Position numbers and translations under genes: made by a program | Shown here: piece after piece, positions 8,369 to 20,216 of the stretch | Layout: the number at the start of each line of letters is the position of its first letter | Position numbering within the stretch: the stretch's first letter is position 1 | The notes under the pieces: model-generated | What the model was told of the DNA's origin: nothing | Seen by the model: only the letters and a program-made list of their open reading frames with translations | Database searches by the model: none | NCBI GenBank assembly: GCA_964561475.1 | Contig: CAZLPU010000003.1 | Location: 55,684-119,683, forward strand | Source of the DNA: CAYUYV01 sp964561475 | GTDB taxonomy: Bacteria > Pseudomonadota > Alphaproteobacteria > JAJFIK01 | DNA length: 64,000 nt | Reading direction: 5' to 3'

Positions 8369-9263
8369 CCGACCGCCGGAAGCACCGGGGCACCGGGATG
8401 AGGCCTCGCCCCTGGCGCCGTCCACTGGCGCCCCGTCCACTGGAGCACCGTCTACTGGCGCACCGTCCACTGGAGCACCGGCGGAAACCGTGACCGACGA
8501 TATTTTTCTGGGCGGACACCTGAACATTCTCCAGCCGCGCACGGGCTTCAGGGCAGGGCTCGATTCCGTGATCCTGGCCTCCTGCCTGGAAGCGCGCCGG
8601 GGGGAGCGGTTGTTCGAGCCGGGCATGGGCGTGGGGACCGCGACCTTGTGTGCTGCCTGGCGGCTCCGGGACGCCCGGTTCGTGGGCGTGGAAATCGACC
8701 AGGACATGGCGGCTCTCGCCCAAGAAAATGTCATCCGCAATGGCCTGGAGGAGCGGATCACAGCGGTGGAGGGGGATGTGGCGGCGCTGCCCCAGCCTCT
8801 CCTGGCGGAGACCTTCGATCAGGTCTTTTTCAATCCCCCCTACGCGGCACCGGAGGAGGGCAATCGGGCCAGGGATCCGGCCAGGGCCCGGGCGCTGGCG
8901 GGGGATTTGGACGGGCCGGATTTCGCAACCTGGGTGGATCTGGCCATTCGCCGTCTCAAACCACGGGGCACGCTTTCCCTTATTCACCGCGCCGAGAAAC
9001 TCGACGGGATCCTGGGCCTGCTCTGGGGCCGGGTGGGGGCCGTGACGGTGGTGCCCCTCTGGCCCATGGCAGGGCGAAGCGCCAAGCGGGTCCTGGTGCG
9101 TGGGCGACGGCAGATCCAGGGGGGGCTGACCCTTCATCCCGGCCTCGTGCTCCATGAGGCGGACGGCACGCCGACACCGGAGCTGGAAGCCATTGCCCGG
9201 GAGGGCGCCGGTCTTTGGGATGTCCTGTCCCGCCCGTCGGCCCAAACCCGCCAGCCTGCGTAA
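8358..9263 (+). CDS. TrmN6/YfiC-like tRNA1(Val) A37 N6-methyltransferase
   Basis: Class I SAM-dependent methyltransferase, about 301 residues. It has motif I LFEPGMGVGTATLCAA, the acidic post-I strand FVGVEIDQDMAALA and the N6-adenine signature FFNPPYAAP. In this family the target is A37 of tRNA-Val, but related RNA or DNA methyltransferases share the motifs. ATG 8358 has GGAA nine bases upstream; ATG 8352 is an alternative. The N-terminal 40 residues are disordered and include four copies of PSTGA encoded by a 15-bp tandem repeat. Confidence 0.8.
   Translation: MTTDRPPEAPGHRDEASPLAPSTGAPSTGAPSTGAPSTGAPAETVTDDIFLGGHLNILQPRTGFRAGLDSVILASCLEARRGERLFEPGMGVGTATLCAAWRLRDARFVGVEIDQDMAALAQENVIRNGLEERITAVEGDVAALPQPLLAETFDQVFFNPPYAAPEEGNRARDPARARALAGDLDGPDFATWVDLAIRRLKPRGTLSLIHRAEKLDGILGLLWGRVGAVTVVPLWPMAGRSAKRVLVRGRRQIQGGLTLHPGLVLHEADGTPTPELEAIAREGAGLWDVLSRPSAQTRQPA
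8419..8478 (+). repeat. 15-bp tandem repeat, four copies, in the methyltransferase gene
   Basis: Four head-to-tail units of the form CGTCCACTGGMGCMC (8419, 8434, 8449, 8464), each encoding PSTGA in frame. The units differ at one to three bases. Length change by slippage would keep the frame. Confidence 0.9.
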
Positions 9264-9380
9264 GGGATCCTGCGCCTGGGAGCCTGCGCCCGACAGCCTG
9301 CTCCCCGCTCCAGTGAGACAGTCTTGCAATGGGGGCCGATTCGCCTTGAGGAGAGGGGCTGGCGGGCTTATCTCTCACCC

Positions 9381-10253
9381 ATGATGAAATCCATGTCCGA
9401 GCCCCTGTCTTCTCTGGTGAAACCCGGCCCGCCCGTGGTTCCCGTGGTGCGTTTGTCCGGTGTCATCGCCTCCGGCGGCGGCCTGCAGCAGACCCTGTCC
9501 CTGGCCGGGGTTGCGGGCGCCCTGGAGACCGCGTTCGGGATCAAGAAGGCACCGGCGGTGGCTTTGGTTATCAATTCCCCGGGGGGATCGCCGACCCAAA
9601 GCGCCTTGATCCACCGGCGGATCCGGTTTCTGGCGGAGGAAAAGGAAAAGCCAGTCCTGGCCTTTGTCGAGGATGCAGCGGCCTCCGGCGGCTATATGAT
9701 CGCCACCGCCGCCGACGAGATCATCGCCGATCCTTTCTCCATTGTCGGGTCCATCGGCGTGATCCGGCCCGGTTTCGGGTTCGACAAAGCCCTCGACCGG
9801 CTGGGGATTGACCGGCGGGTCTACACGGCAGGTGTATCCAAATCGACCCTGGATCCTTTCAAGCCGGAAAATCCCGAGGAAGTCGCCGTGGTTAAGGAGC
9901 GCCTTGAGGATATCCACCGGGCCTTTATCGCCATGGTGCAGTCCCGCCGGGGCGACAAGCTCGCCCATGCGGACCCGGACGAGATCTACTCCGGCCTGTT
10001 CTGGACCGGAGAGCCTGCGCTGGAACGGGGCCTGATCGATGGTCTCGGGGAGTTGCGGTCGGTCTTGCGGGACCGGTTCGGAGACAAGGTAAAAACCAAG
10101 GTGATCGCCCCTGGCCGCTCCATGATGGCCCGGCTGCGTCCCGGGCGGACCGAGGTTGCCGGCGCACCCATCGCCCCTGGCGGGCTGATTGATCCGGAGC
10201 AGTGGATCAGTACTCTCGAGGCCCGGGCACTCTGGGCCCGGTTGGGTCTTTAA
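9381..10253 (+). CDS. S49-family serine peptidase (SohB/SppA-like)
   Basis: About 290 residues, the size of single-domain S49 peptidases that cut signal-peptide remnants or membrane proteins. It has ClpP-fold motifs: the oxyanion segment LVINSPGGSPTQS, the nucleophile region FVEDAAASGGYMIATAADEI (Ser in ASGGY) and a downstream Lys in VSKSTLDPFKP as general base candidate. No obvious N-terminal membrane segment is present, unlike SohB, so it may be cytoplasmic or peripheral. Three ATGs compete at 9381, 9384 and 9393, none with a strong ribosome site. Confidence 0.88.
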   Translation: MMKSMSEPLSSLVKPGPPVVPVVRLSGVIASGGGLQQTLSLAGVAGALETAFGIKKAPAVALVINSPGGSPTQSALIHRRIRFLAEEKEKPVLAFVEDAAASGGYMIATAADEIIADPFSIVGSIGVIRPGFGFDKALDRLGIDRRVYTAGVSKSTLDPFKPENPEEVAVVKERLEDIHRAFIAMVQSRRGDKLAHADPDEIYSGLFWTGEPALERGLIDGLGELRSVLRDRFGDKVKTKVIAPGRSMMARLRPGRTEVAGAPIAPGGLIDPEQWISTLEARALWARLGL

Positions 10254-10320
10254 AAGCGCGCGTCTGTCCTGTCGGGGAACGCGCACAAAATATGGGGCCG
10301 GTGGTCAGCGGGATTTGGGC

Positions 10321-10551
10321 ATGTTGATGAAACTGTTGCTTCCGGTCGCGATCGCGATCGCTGTGATCCTCTTCTACCGCTCCCTGGATGCCAGACGGCA
10401 GCGTGAGGAGGAAAAGGTGCGTGGCGGTGGGGCCAAGGCCTCGGGCACGGTCGAAGACATGCGCGCCTGCCGGGTCTGCGGCACGTTTCGCCCGGAAACC
10501 CTCGACTCAAGTTGCGGGCGCACCGATTGCCCCTTTGAGTCCCGGCGGTGA
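10321..10551 (+). CDS. Small membrane-anchored protein with a four-Cys motif
   Basis: 76 residues. One N-terminal membrane helix (MKLLLPVAIAIAVILFYRSL) is followed by a charged linker and a C-terminal Cys-rich segment with CRVCGTF and SSCGRTDCP, which looks like a small zinc ribbon. It sits between the S49 peptidase and glyQ on the same strand. Its size and motif arrangement suggest a conserved alphaproteobacterial small protein; the function is unknown. Confidence 0.6.
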   Translation: MLMKLLLPVAIAIAVILFYRSLDARRQREEEKVRGGGAKASGTVEDMRACRVCGTFRPETLDSSCGRTDCPFESRR

Positions 10552-10726
10552 AGTCCTGTTGCACTCCCGATAATGAGCCTCCATTCCGGACCGCCTGCAC
10601 CTGCCCCTTGAGCGGCAATTGACCCTGTAGGGGCCCATGGCTAGGGTCCATCCGCTCGTCGGCGGGCCGGTTGTGCCCGGTTCTTGCCGGTATCCCCATG
10701 ACACTTTATCAGTAGGCTTGCCTGCC

Positions 10727-11701
10727 ATGGCCTCATCTTCTGCCGACCGCCAACGCCCGGACACCTCGTTCCAGGGCCTGATCCTGACATTGCAGCGCTT
10801 CTGGGCGCAGCAGGGCTGTGTGATCCTCCAGCCCTATGACATGGAAATGGGCGCGGGGACCTTCCATCCGGCAACCACCCTGCGCTCCTTGGGCCCCAAG
10901 CCCTGGCGGGCGACCTATGTGCAACCCTGCCGCCGCCCCACCGACGGGCGGTATGGGGAAAACCCGAACCGGTTTCAGCTCCACTACCAGTTCCAGGTCA
11001 TTTTGAAGCCTTCGCCCGCGGACATTCAGGATCTCTACCTCCAGAGTCTCGCCGCCATCGGCATCGATTCCGCCTGCCATGACATCCGCTTCGTGGAAGA
11101 CGACTGGGAAAGCCCGACACTGGGGGCCTGGGGGCTTGGCTGGGAGGTCTGGTGCGACGGCATGGAAATTACTCAGTTCACCTATTTTCAGCAGGTGGGC
11201 GGTTTCGACTGTGATCCGGTATCTGGGGAACTGACCTACGGTCTGGAGCGCCTCGCCATGTATGTTCAGGGCGTGGACAATGGTTATGACCTGGATTTCA
11301 ACGGTGCAGGTGTGACCTACGGGGATGTGTTCCACCAGTCGGAACGGGAGTTTTCAGCCTATAATTTTGAACATGCGGACACGGAGGTTCTGTTCCGCCA
11401 GTTCAGCGAGGCGGAAGCGGCCTGTGCGCGCCTTCTGGAGAATGCCCTGTCCCTGCCGGCCTACGAGCAGTGCATCAAGGCCAGCCATCTGTTCAATCTG
11501 CTCGATGCAAGGGGCGTGATCTCGGTGACCGAACGCCAGGCCTATATCGGCCGGGTGCGGGCCCTCGCGAAAGGCTGCGCCGGGGCATGGCTCGAAAGCC
11601 CCCAGGGGCGCACTCCAGGTGCGGGATTGGGCGGCGCAACGGAACAAGACCAGGGCCGGAAGCAGGCGGACCACCCATCCGCCCAGGCCCCTTCGGCTTA
11701 A
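10727..11701 (+). CDS. glyQ: Glycyl-tRNA synthetase alpha subunit
   Basis: Catalytic subunit of the bacterial alpha2beta2 glycyl-tRNA synthetase, class II aaRS fold. 324 residues from ATG 10727. It carries TSFQGLILTLQRFWAQQGC, motif 2-like RRPTDGRYGENPNRFQ and motif 3-like ELTYGLERLAMY. The last 30 residues are a Gly/Gln-rich tail beyond the usual 290-300 residue end and are probably disordered. It is followed at 27 bp by glyS in the same operon. Confidence 0.97.
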   Translation: MASSSADRQRPDTSFQGLILTLQRFWAQQGCVILQPYDMEMGAGTFHPATTLRSLGPKPWRATYVQPCRRPTDGRYGENPNRFQLHYQFQVILKPSPADIQDLYLQSLAAIGIDSACHDIRFVEDDWESPTLGAWGLGWEVWCDGMEITQFTYFQQVGGFDCDPVSGELTYGLERLAMYVQGVDNGYDLDFNGAGVTYGDVFHQSEREFSAYNFEHADTEVLFRQFSEAEAACARLLENALSLPAYEQCIKASHLFNLLDARGVISVTERQAYIGRVRALAKGCAGAWLESPQGRTPGAGLGGATEQDQGRKQADHPSAQAPSA

Positions 11702-11728
11702 GCCCGTCCGCATCGTGAGGAGAGGGCC

Positions 11729-13822
11729 ATGCCCGAATTTTTCCTGGAACTGTTTTCCGAAGAGATCCCTGCACGGATGCAGGATGGCGCCCGTGCGGAA
11801 CTGGCCCGGCGTCTTGGGGATTTGCTCAAGGACGCGGGCTACGGCGCCCTGGAACTCGAGACCTACGCCACCCCCCGGCGCCTTGTGGCCGCGATTTCCG
11901 ACCTGCCCGCAGCCCAACCGGATCTGCGCGAGGAGCGCAAGGGGCCAAAGGTCGGGGCCCCTGAAAAGGCCATTGACGGCTTCCTGAAATCCGTCGGCAT
12001 GACCCTGGATCAGGTGGAAAAGCGCGATACGGGCAAGGGTGAGGTCTATTTCGCCGTCGTAGAGCGCAAGGGCCGTCCGACCACGGAGGTTCTGGGTGAG
12101 ATTATCCCTTCAGCGATCAGTGCCTTTCACTGGCCCAAATCCATGCGGTGGGGGACAGGGCGGTTGCGCTGGGTGCGGCCCCTGCACCGGGTGGTCTGCC
12201 TGCTTGGCGGTATACCGGTGCCCCTGGACCTTGAGGGGATTGTGAGCGGCGGAGAGACCACCGGCCACCGGTTCATGGCTCCCGATCCTTTCCCCGTGAA
12301 GGGACTGGAGAGCTACCGGAAGGATCTGGAAAAGGCGTTCGTGGTGCTTGACGGGGCCGACCGGAAGGCGCGTATCGACACCGATGCCCGGAAGCTGTGC
12401 GCCGATGACGGATTTGAACTGGTCGAGGATGCGGGCCTTCTGGAGGAAGTGAAGGGGCTGGTGGAATGGCCCGTGGCGCTCATGGGCCGGTTCGATGACA
12501 TGTTCCTGGATCTGCCGGATGAAGTGCTCACCAGCGTGATGCGCGGACATCAGAAATATTTCTCCGTCCACGATCCGAAGACCGGACGGCTGGCGCCGCG
12601 CTTCGTGACCGTTTCCAATCTGGCGGCCAGTGACGGCGGTGTGCGGATCATCGAGGGGAACCAGCGGGTCCTGCGGGCCCGGCTCTCGGATGCCCGTTTT
12701 TTCTGGGACCAGGATCGGAAAGTGAGCCTGGAAAGCCGTCTGCCCCGGCTGGAGGATATTGTCTTCCACGCAAAGCTCGGCACGGTTGCGGGCAAGGTCA
12801 AGCGGGTGGAAGCCCTGGCCGGCGGGCTGGCAGAGCCGTTGAAGGCGGATGGAGATCTGGCCCGCCAGGCGGCCCGTCTCGCCAAATGCGATCTGGTCGC
12901 CGACATGGTGTTCGAGTTCCCGGAACTTCAGGGCATCATGGGCCGGTATTATGCGCTCCATGACGGGGTGCCGGAAACTGTCGCCGATGCCGTGCGGGAC
13001 CATTATGCGCCCCTTGGGCCCGGTGATGCCTGCCCCTCCACACCCATCGGTCAGGCGGTTTCCCTGGCGGACAAGATCGACACCCTCACCGGGTTCTGGC
13101 TCATCGGGGAAAAGCCCACCGGGTCAAAGGATCCGTTTGCCCTGCGCCGGGCGGCCCTGGGCGTCATCCGGATCATTCTGGAACATGATCTGCGTCTCAA
13201 CCTCACGGACTGGTTTGCCCAGGCCCTGGCCGGTCATCGGGCCGCCGGGAACGAGGAGGCCAAGAAAGGCGCCGAGGCCGGCAGCAAGACCCTGGAACAG
13301 GATCTGCTCGCATTTTTCGCCGACCGGATGAAGGTGCACCTGCGGGAGCAGGGGGTGCGTCATGACCTGATCGATGCGGTCTTCGCCCTGGAAAACCAGG
13401 ACGATCTCACCTTGATTGTTGCCCGGGTTGACGCCCTGAAAGGTTTTCTCGATACGGAAGACGGGGCCAATCTGCTCGCCGGAGGCAAGCGGGCGGGTAA
13501 CATCCTGCGGATCGAAGAGAAAAAAGACGGCGAAAGCTATGGCGGCCAGGCGGACGAGGCGCTTCTGGCCGAGGAGGCGGAAAAATCCCTCCACAAGGCT
13601 CTGCTGGCGGCGGAAACCGAGGTTGGAACCGCTCTGGACGAGGAAGATTTCGCTGCCGCCATGGCCGCCCTTGCCCGGCTGCGGGGGCCGGTGGATGCCT
13701 TTTTCGAAACAGTGACCGTGAACGCCGATGACCCGGCCCTCCGGCGCAACCGCCTCTTGTTGCTGAGTCAGATTCGCGCCAATCTGGGGTTTGTTGCGGA
13801 TTTTACCAGAATAGAAGGGTAG
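11729..13822 (+). CDS. glyS: Glycyl-tRNA synthetase beta subunit
   Basis: tRNA-binding subunit that pairs with GlyQ. 697 residues, normal for the family. The start MPEFFLELFSEEIPARMQ is diagnostic, GHRFMAPDPF and MRGHQKYF are conserved blocks, and the C terminus ends in the anticodon-binding-like helical domain (VTVNADDPALRRNRL LLLSQIR). GAGGAGAGG lies a few bases before the ATG. Confidence 0.97.
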   Translation: MPEFFLELFSEEIPARMQDGARAELARRLGDLLKDAGYGALELETYATPRRLVAAISDLPAAQPDLREERKGPKVGAPEKAIDGFLKSVGMTLDQVEKRDTGKGEVYFAVVERKGRPTTEVLGEIIPSAISAFHWPKSMRWGTGRLRWVRPLHRVVCLLGGIPVPLDLEGIVSGGETTGHRFMAPDPFPVKGLESYRKDLEKAFVVLDGADRKARIDTDARKLCADDGFELVEDAGLLEEVKGLVEWPVALMGRFDDMFLDLPDEVLTSVMRGHQKYFSVHDPKTGRLAPRFVTVSNLAASDGGVRIIEGNQRVLRARLSDARFFWDQDRKVSLESRLPRLEDIVFHAKLGTVAGKVKRVEALAGGLAEPLKADGDLARQAARLAKCDLVADMVFEFPELQGIMGRYYALHDGVPETVADAVRDHYAPLGPGDACPSTPIGQAVSLADKIDTLTGFWLIGEKPTGSKDPFALRRAALGVIRIILEHDLRLNLTDWFAQALAGHRAAGNEEAKKGAEAGSKTLEQDLLAFFADRMKVHLREQGVRHDLIDAVFALENQDDLTLIVARVDALKGFLDTEDGANLLAGGKRAGNILRIEEKKDGESYGGQADEALLAEEAEKSLHKALLAAETEVGTALDEEDFAAAMAALARLRGPVDAFFETVTVNADDPALRRNRLLLLSQIRANLGFVADFTRIEG

Positions 13823-13900
13823 GAGAGACAGGGTCATTTCGGTGGACAGGCAGGACCCGGTTCAGGGGGATACGGGTCGTTCAGCTTACGGAGAGAGGCC

Positions 13901-16581
<2,681 letters not shown>

Positions 16582-16585
<4 letters not shown>

Positions 16586-17553
16586 CCCGATCCGTGAGCG
16601 TTCCGCCCGCCGTCCCGGCCTTCGAAGATCTGCGCACGGGAGGCAAGGCCGTGGTGGCCCGGGCCCTGGCCGCCATTGAGACCCACAAGGATGATCCGGC
16701 CATGGTCGCCCTGCTGGATGCGGCCTGGGAGACCCCCCAGGGGCATGTGACCGGCATCACCGGGCCTCCCGGTGTGGGCAAGTCCAGCTTGATCAACGCC
16801 CTGATCGGTCTGTGGCGCAGCCGGAACCTCCGGGTCGCGGTGCTGGCCGTTGACCCTTCATCCCGGCGCACGGGCGGGGCCCTGCTGGGAGACCGGACCC
16901 GCATCACGGCAGACCCCGAGGATCCGGACATTTTCATCCGGTCCATGGCGGCCCGGGACCGGCTTGGAGGCCTCGCGGACATCACCTTCGCCGCAATGGT
17001 CATCATGCGCAGTATTTTCGACCGGGTGATTGTCGAGACCGTGGGCGTGGGCCAGTCGGAAACGGAAATCGCGGATCTGGCGGACACGGTGCTGTTCTGC
17101 GTCCAGCCCGCGTCCGGGGATGCGCTCCAGTTCATGAAGGCAGGCATCATCGAAGTGCCCCATGTGGCGGTGATCACCAAGGCGGACATGGGGCAGGTGG
17201 CGGAACGGGCGAAGTCTGACCTGGAAGGCGCTCTCGGCCTCGTGGCTCTGCCTGATGATGGCTGGGATGTGGAAACGGTGCTCGCGTCCGTACAGACCGG
17301 TCAGGGGCTGGAAGATGTGGTCGCGGCCATTGACCGTCACGGGGCATGGCTTGACCAGAACGGGCGTCGGGCCCGCCAAAGGGAGGCCCAGGCCAGGGTC
17401 TATCTGCGCCAGACCATCCGGGATCGGTTCGGACGGGAGGGGCTTGCCTGGGCCGAGCGCATGGCCGCTGAAAGTCTTGCCCTGCCCCGCGACCAGTCCC
17501 CCTTCGAGACCGGGCGGGACGTGGCCCGCCGGCTTCTGGCCTCCTGGGGCTGA
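16582..17553 (+). CDS. MeaB/ArgK-family G3E P-loop GTPase
   Basis: 323-residue G3E-family GTPase of the type that escorts B12-dependent acyl-CoA mutases. Walker A is GITGPPGVGKSSLINAL near residue 55; VLAVDPSSRRTGGALLGDRTR and VETVGVGQSETEIADLADT are MeaB signature segments, and ITKADMG is the base-recognition motif. It starts at GTG 16582, overlapping ppdK. It is the second MeaB-type gene in the window (the other is at 61594, next to the mutase) and has no mutase beside it, so its client is unclear; it may serve another B12 mutase. Confidence 0.85.
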
Positions 17554-17589
17554 CCCGGATCTTGAGGGGAGTGGCGTCAGTTAAAGTCG

Positions 17590-18468
17590 TCAGGATGGCG
17601 ATGGGTCGAAATCGAGCCCGATATCCAGCACCTGGACACTGTGGGTGAGCGCGCCGCTTGAGATGTAATCCACCCCCGTCGCCGCAATGGCGGGGATGCG
17701 CTCCAGGGTGACACCGCCGGAGGCTTCCGTGACCGCCCGCCCGGCCACCAGGGCCACGGCCTCGCGCAGTTGATCCGGGCTCATATTGTCCAGGAGCACG
17801 ATATCCGCCCCGGCCCGCACCGCCTCGCCGACCTGATCCAGGGTGTCCGTTTCCACTTCCACCCGCAGCATGTGACCGGCATGGCGCCGGGCGGCGTCCA
17901 CGGCGGCGGTGATGCCGCCGGCAGCGACGATGTGATTGTCCTTGATCAGAATGCCGTCATCGAGACCGTAACGGTGGTTGATCCCGCCACCGCAGCGCAC
18001 GGCGAACTTCTGCACACTGCGCAAACCGGGCAGGGTCTTCCGGGTGCAGGTGATCCTGGCCTTGGTGCCCTGTGTTTTCTCCACATAGGCCCTGGTCTGG
18101 CTTGCAATGCCGCTGAGATGGCCCAGAAGATTGAGCGCGACCCGTTCGGCGGTCAGGATCGACCGGGCCCGCCCTCGCACCGTGAGAATGGCACCCATGG
18201 CCGGGCAGTCGCTTGCATCATCCTGGTGGACCGTCACCTCGAGGCCGAGGTCGATATGGTGGAAGGCCCTGGCGGCGATCCGGGCACCGGCGATCCGCCC
18301 CGGCTGGCGGGCCACGGCCCGCGCCGTTGCCTGGGCCGTCTCCGGAACCGTGAAATCCGTCGTGACATCTCCGGCCCGGCCCAGGTCCTCTTCAAAAGCC
18401 CGCTGGAGGAGCGGGTCGATCAGCACGGTGGACAGGGGCGGAACGGACGGGCTGTCGGAGCCGTTCAC
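17590..18468 (-). CDS. nadC: Nicotinate-nucleotide pyrophosphorylase (carboxylating)
   Basis: Quinolinate phosphoribosyltransferase, the third step of de novo NAD synthesis (quinolinate + PRPP to nicotinate mononucleotide, CO2 and PPi). 292 residues, typical. Conserved ITCTRKTLPGLR, CGGGINHRYGLDDGILIKDNH and VEVETDTLDQ blocks are present, with LEASGGVT-like TEASGGVTLERIP near the end. The start overlaps the nadB stop by 4 bp; last gene of the nadA-nadB-nadC operon, convergent with the MeaB-type gene. Confidence 0.96.
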   Translation of the reverse strand: MNGSDSPSVPPLSTVLIDPLLQRAFEEDLGRAGDVTTDFTVPETAQATARAVARQPGRIAGARIAARAFHHIDLGLEVTVHQDDASDCPAMGAILTVRGRARSILTAERVALNLLGHLSGIASQTRAYVEKTQGTKARITCTRKTLPGLRSVQKFAVRCGGGINHRYGLDDGILIKDNHIVAAGGITAAVDAARRHAGHMLRVEVETDTLDQVGEAVRAGADIVLLDNMSPDQLREAVALVAGRAVTEASGGVTLERIPAIAATGVDYISSGALTHSVQVLDIGLDFDPSPS

Positions 18469-20192
18469 CGGAGCCGTCCTCCATGGTTCGCAGGCGCAGT
18501 AAGCAGTCCGCCGCTCGCCCCGCCATCGGCGAGGTCATGGATCACCCCGCGTGCCTGATCCAGGGTGATCACCGTGCGCCTCGCCCAAGCGGGATCACTG
18601 GTGGGGGCGTCGCTGCGGAAATGACCGCCTCGGCTTTCCGTGCGCTGAGCAGCCCCGGCCACGATCAGGCTTGCGCAGGCCACGGCATTGGCAAGTTGAA
18701 CATGGAGCAGATGGGCCGCACCGGGACGGTGGGCACCCGGATTGTCGGGCAGGGCCGCGGCAAGGCGCGCGATCTGCTCCGCTGCCCTGGTGAGGGACGC
18801 GCCGTCCCGGATCAGGCCCACATCCCGGTTCATAATCTGGCGCAATCGCGAGAGTGCGGGATTGCGGGACAGGGGAAGGGCAGGGCGTGCACCCTTGGCG
18901 GATCCGTTTCCGGTCAAATGATCCGGCAGGGGCGCGAGGGCGGGACAGGCGGCACTCTCTGCACCGATGGCCTCGCCGATCCTGCCGCCGAAAACAATGG
19001 CTTCAGCCAGGGAATTGCTGGCCAGGCGATTTGCGCCATGAAGGCCGGTGCAGGCCACCTCACCACAGGCCCAAAGGCCCGGGATACTCGTTCGGCCCCG
19101 GTCGTCGGTCAGGATGCCGCCCATGTGGTAGTGGGCAGCGGGGGCCACGGGAATGGGCTCGCGCACCGGGTCGATGCCAGCCTCCCGGCACAGGGCATTG
19201 ACCGTGGGAAACGCATCCGGGAACCGGGCGCCGATGGCCTCGCGGCAATCGAGAAACACCTTGTCCCCTGCACTGATACGGGCATGGATGGCCCGGGCCA
19301 CCACATCCCGGGGGGCCAGTTCCGCATCGTCATGGATGCCGGGCATGAAGCGGTGGCCGGTCTGGGTCACCAGAATGGCCCCTTCACCGCGCAGGGCCTC
19401 CGTTGCCAATGGCACCGGATCCCGGTTCAGGACCATGCCCGTGGGGTGGAACTGCACAAATTCGGGATCACCGATTGTAGCACCCGCCCGGGCGGCGAGA
19501 CCCACGCCGGTCCCCATGAGACCCAGGGGCGTTGTCGTGATGCCGTAGAGCCCACCGGCGCTGCCCGTGGCGAGTACGACATGGGGTGCACGGATGAGCA
19601 GGCGTGTCCCGGAGACATGGACTGCCTCCACTCCGGCGGCGGCGCCCTTTTCCATCACAAGCCCGTGGACGGCGCAGTAGGGCAGGATCCGCAGCGCGTC
19701 CATCTGCTCCGCCACCCGGGCCAGGGTGCTGGTGACGACCGCCCCCGCCCGGTCGCCGGTAACCTTGACGATCCGGTTCCGGCTGTGGGCCGCTTCCCGC
19801 CCGAGGGAGAAAGATCCGTCAGCGAACCGGTCGAAGGGAATGCCGAGGTCCACAAGGTCCATGATGCGCCGGGGCGCTTCTTCCGCGACGAGCCGGGCAA
19901 TGGCCGGGTCCACGGTGCCCGCACCGGCGCTGACCGTGTCCCGGGCATGGAGCAAAGGCATGTCATCGCTGCCCATGGCTGCCGCGATACCGCCCTGGGC
20001 CCAGGCACTGGAGGCTTCCGTGCCCGGCCGGTCCAGGGTGATCAAGGTGACCGGGCGGTCATGGTGCCGGACGAGGGTGAGGGCCGTGAACAGGCCAGCA
20101 AGACCCGCGCCGACAACCACCGCTGCACCGCCGTCAATCTCGGTGAGAGTCTGGGCGGCGGGGGCATCCGGAGTGTTCTGAAAATCTGTCAT
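18465..20192 (-). CDS. nadB: L-aspartate oxidase
   Basis: FAD enzyme that oxidises L-aspartate to iminoaspartate, the first step of de novo NAD synthesis. 575 residues. N-terminal Rossmann FAD motif VVVGAGLAGLFTALTL, then TEASSAWAQGGIAAA, HSRNRIVKVTGD, YHMGGI and ACGEVACTGLHGANRLASNSL, all diagnostic for the NadB/SdhA family with NadB-type spacing. It lies 24 bp from nadA and overlaps nadC. Confidence 0.97.
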   Translation of the reverse strand: MTDFQNTPDAPAAQTLTEIDGGAAVVVGAGLAGLFTALTLVRHHDRPVTLITLDRPGTEASSAWAQGGIAAAMGSDDMPLLHARDTVSAGAGTVDPAIARLVAEEAPRRIMDLVDLGIPFDRFADGSFSLGREAAHSRNRIVKVTGDRAGAVVTSTLARVAEQMDALRILPYCAVHGLVMEKGAAAGVEAVHVSGTRLLIRAPHVVLATGSAGGLYGITTTPLGLMGTGVGLAARAGATIGDPEFVQFHPTGMVLNRDPVPLATEALRGEGAILVTQTGHRFMPGIHDDAELAPRDVVARAIHARISAGDKVFLDCREAIGARFPDAFPTVNALCREAGIDPVREPIPVAPAAHYHMGGILTDDRGRTSIPGLWACGEVACTGLHGANRLASNSLAEAIVFGGRIGEAIGAESAACPALAPLPDHLTGNGSAKGARPALPLSRNPALSRLRQIMNRDVGLIRDGASLTRAAEQIARLAAALPDNPGAHRPGAAHLLHVQLANAVACASLIVAGAAQRTESRGGHFRSDAPTSDPAWARRTVITLDQARGVIHDLADGGASGGLLTAPANHGGRLR

Positions 20193-20216
20193 ATAACGTC
20201 CGTGTTCCCACGGCCC

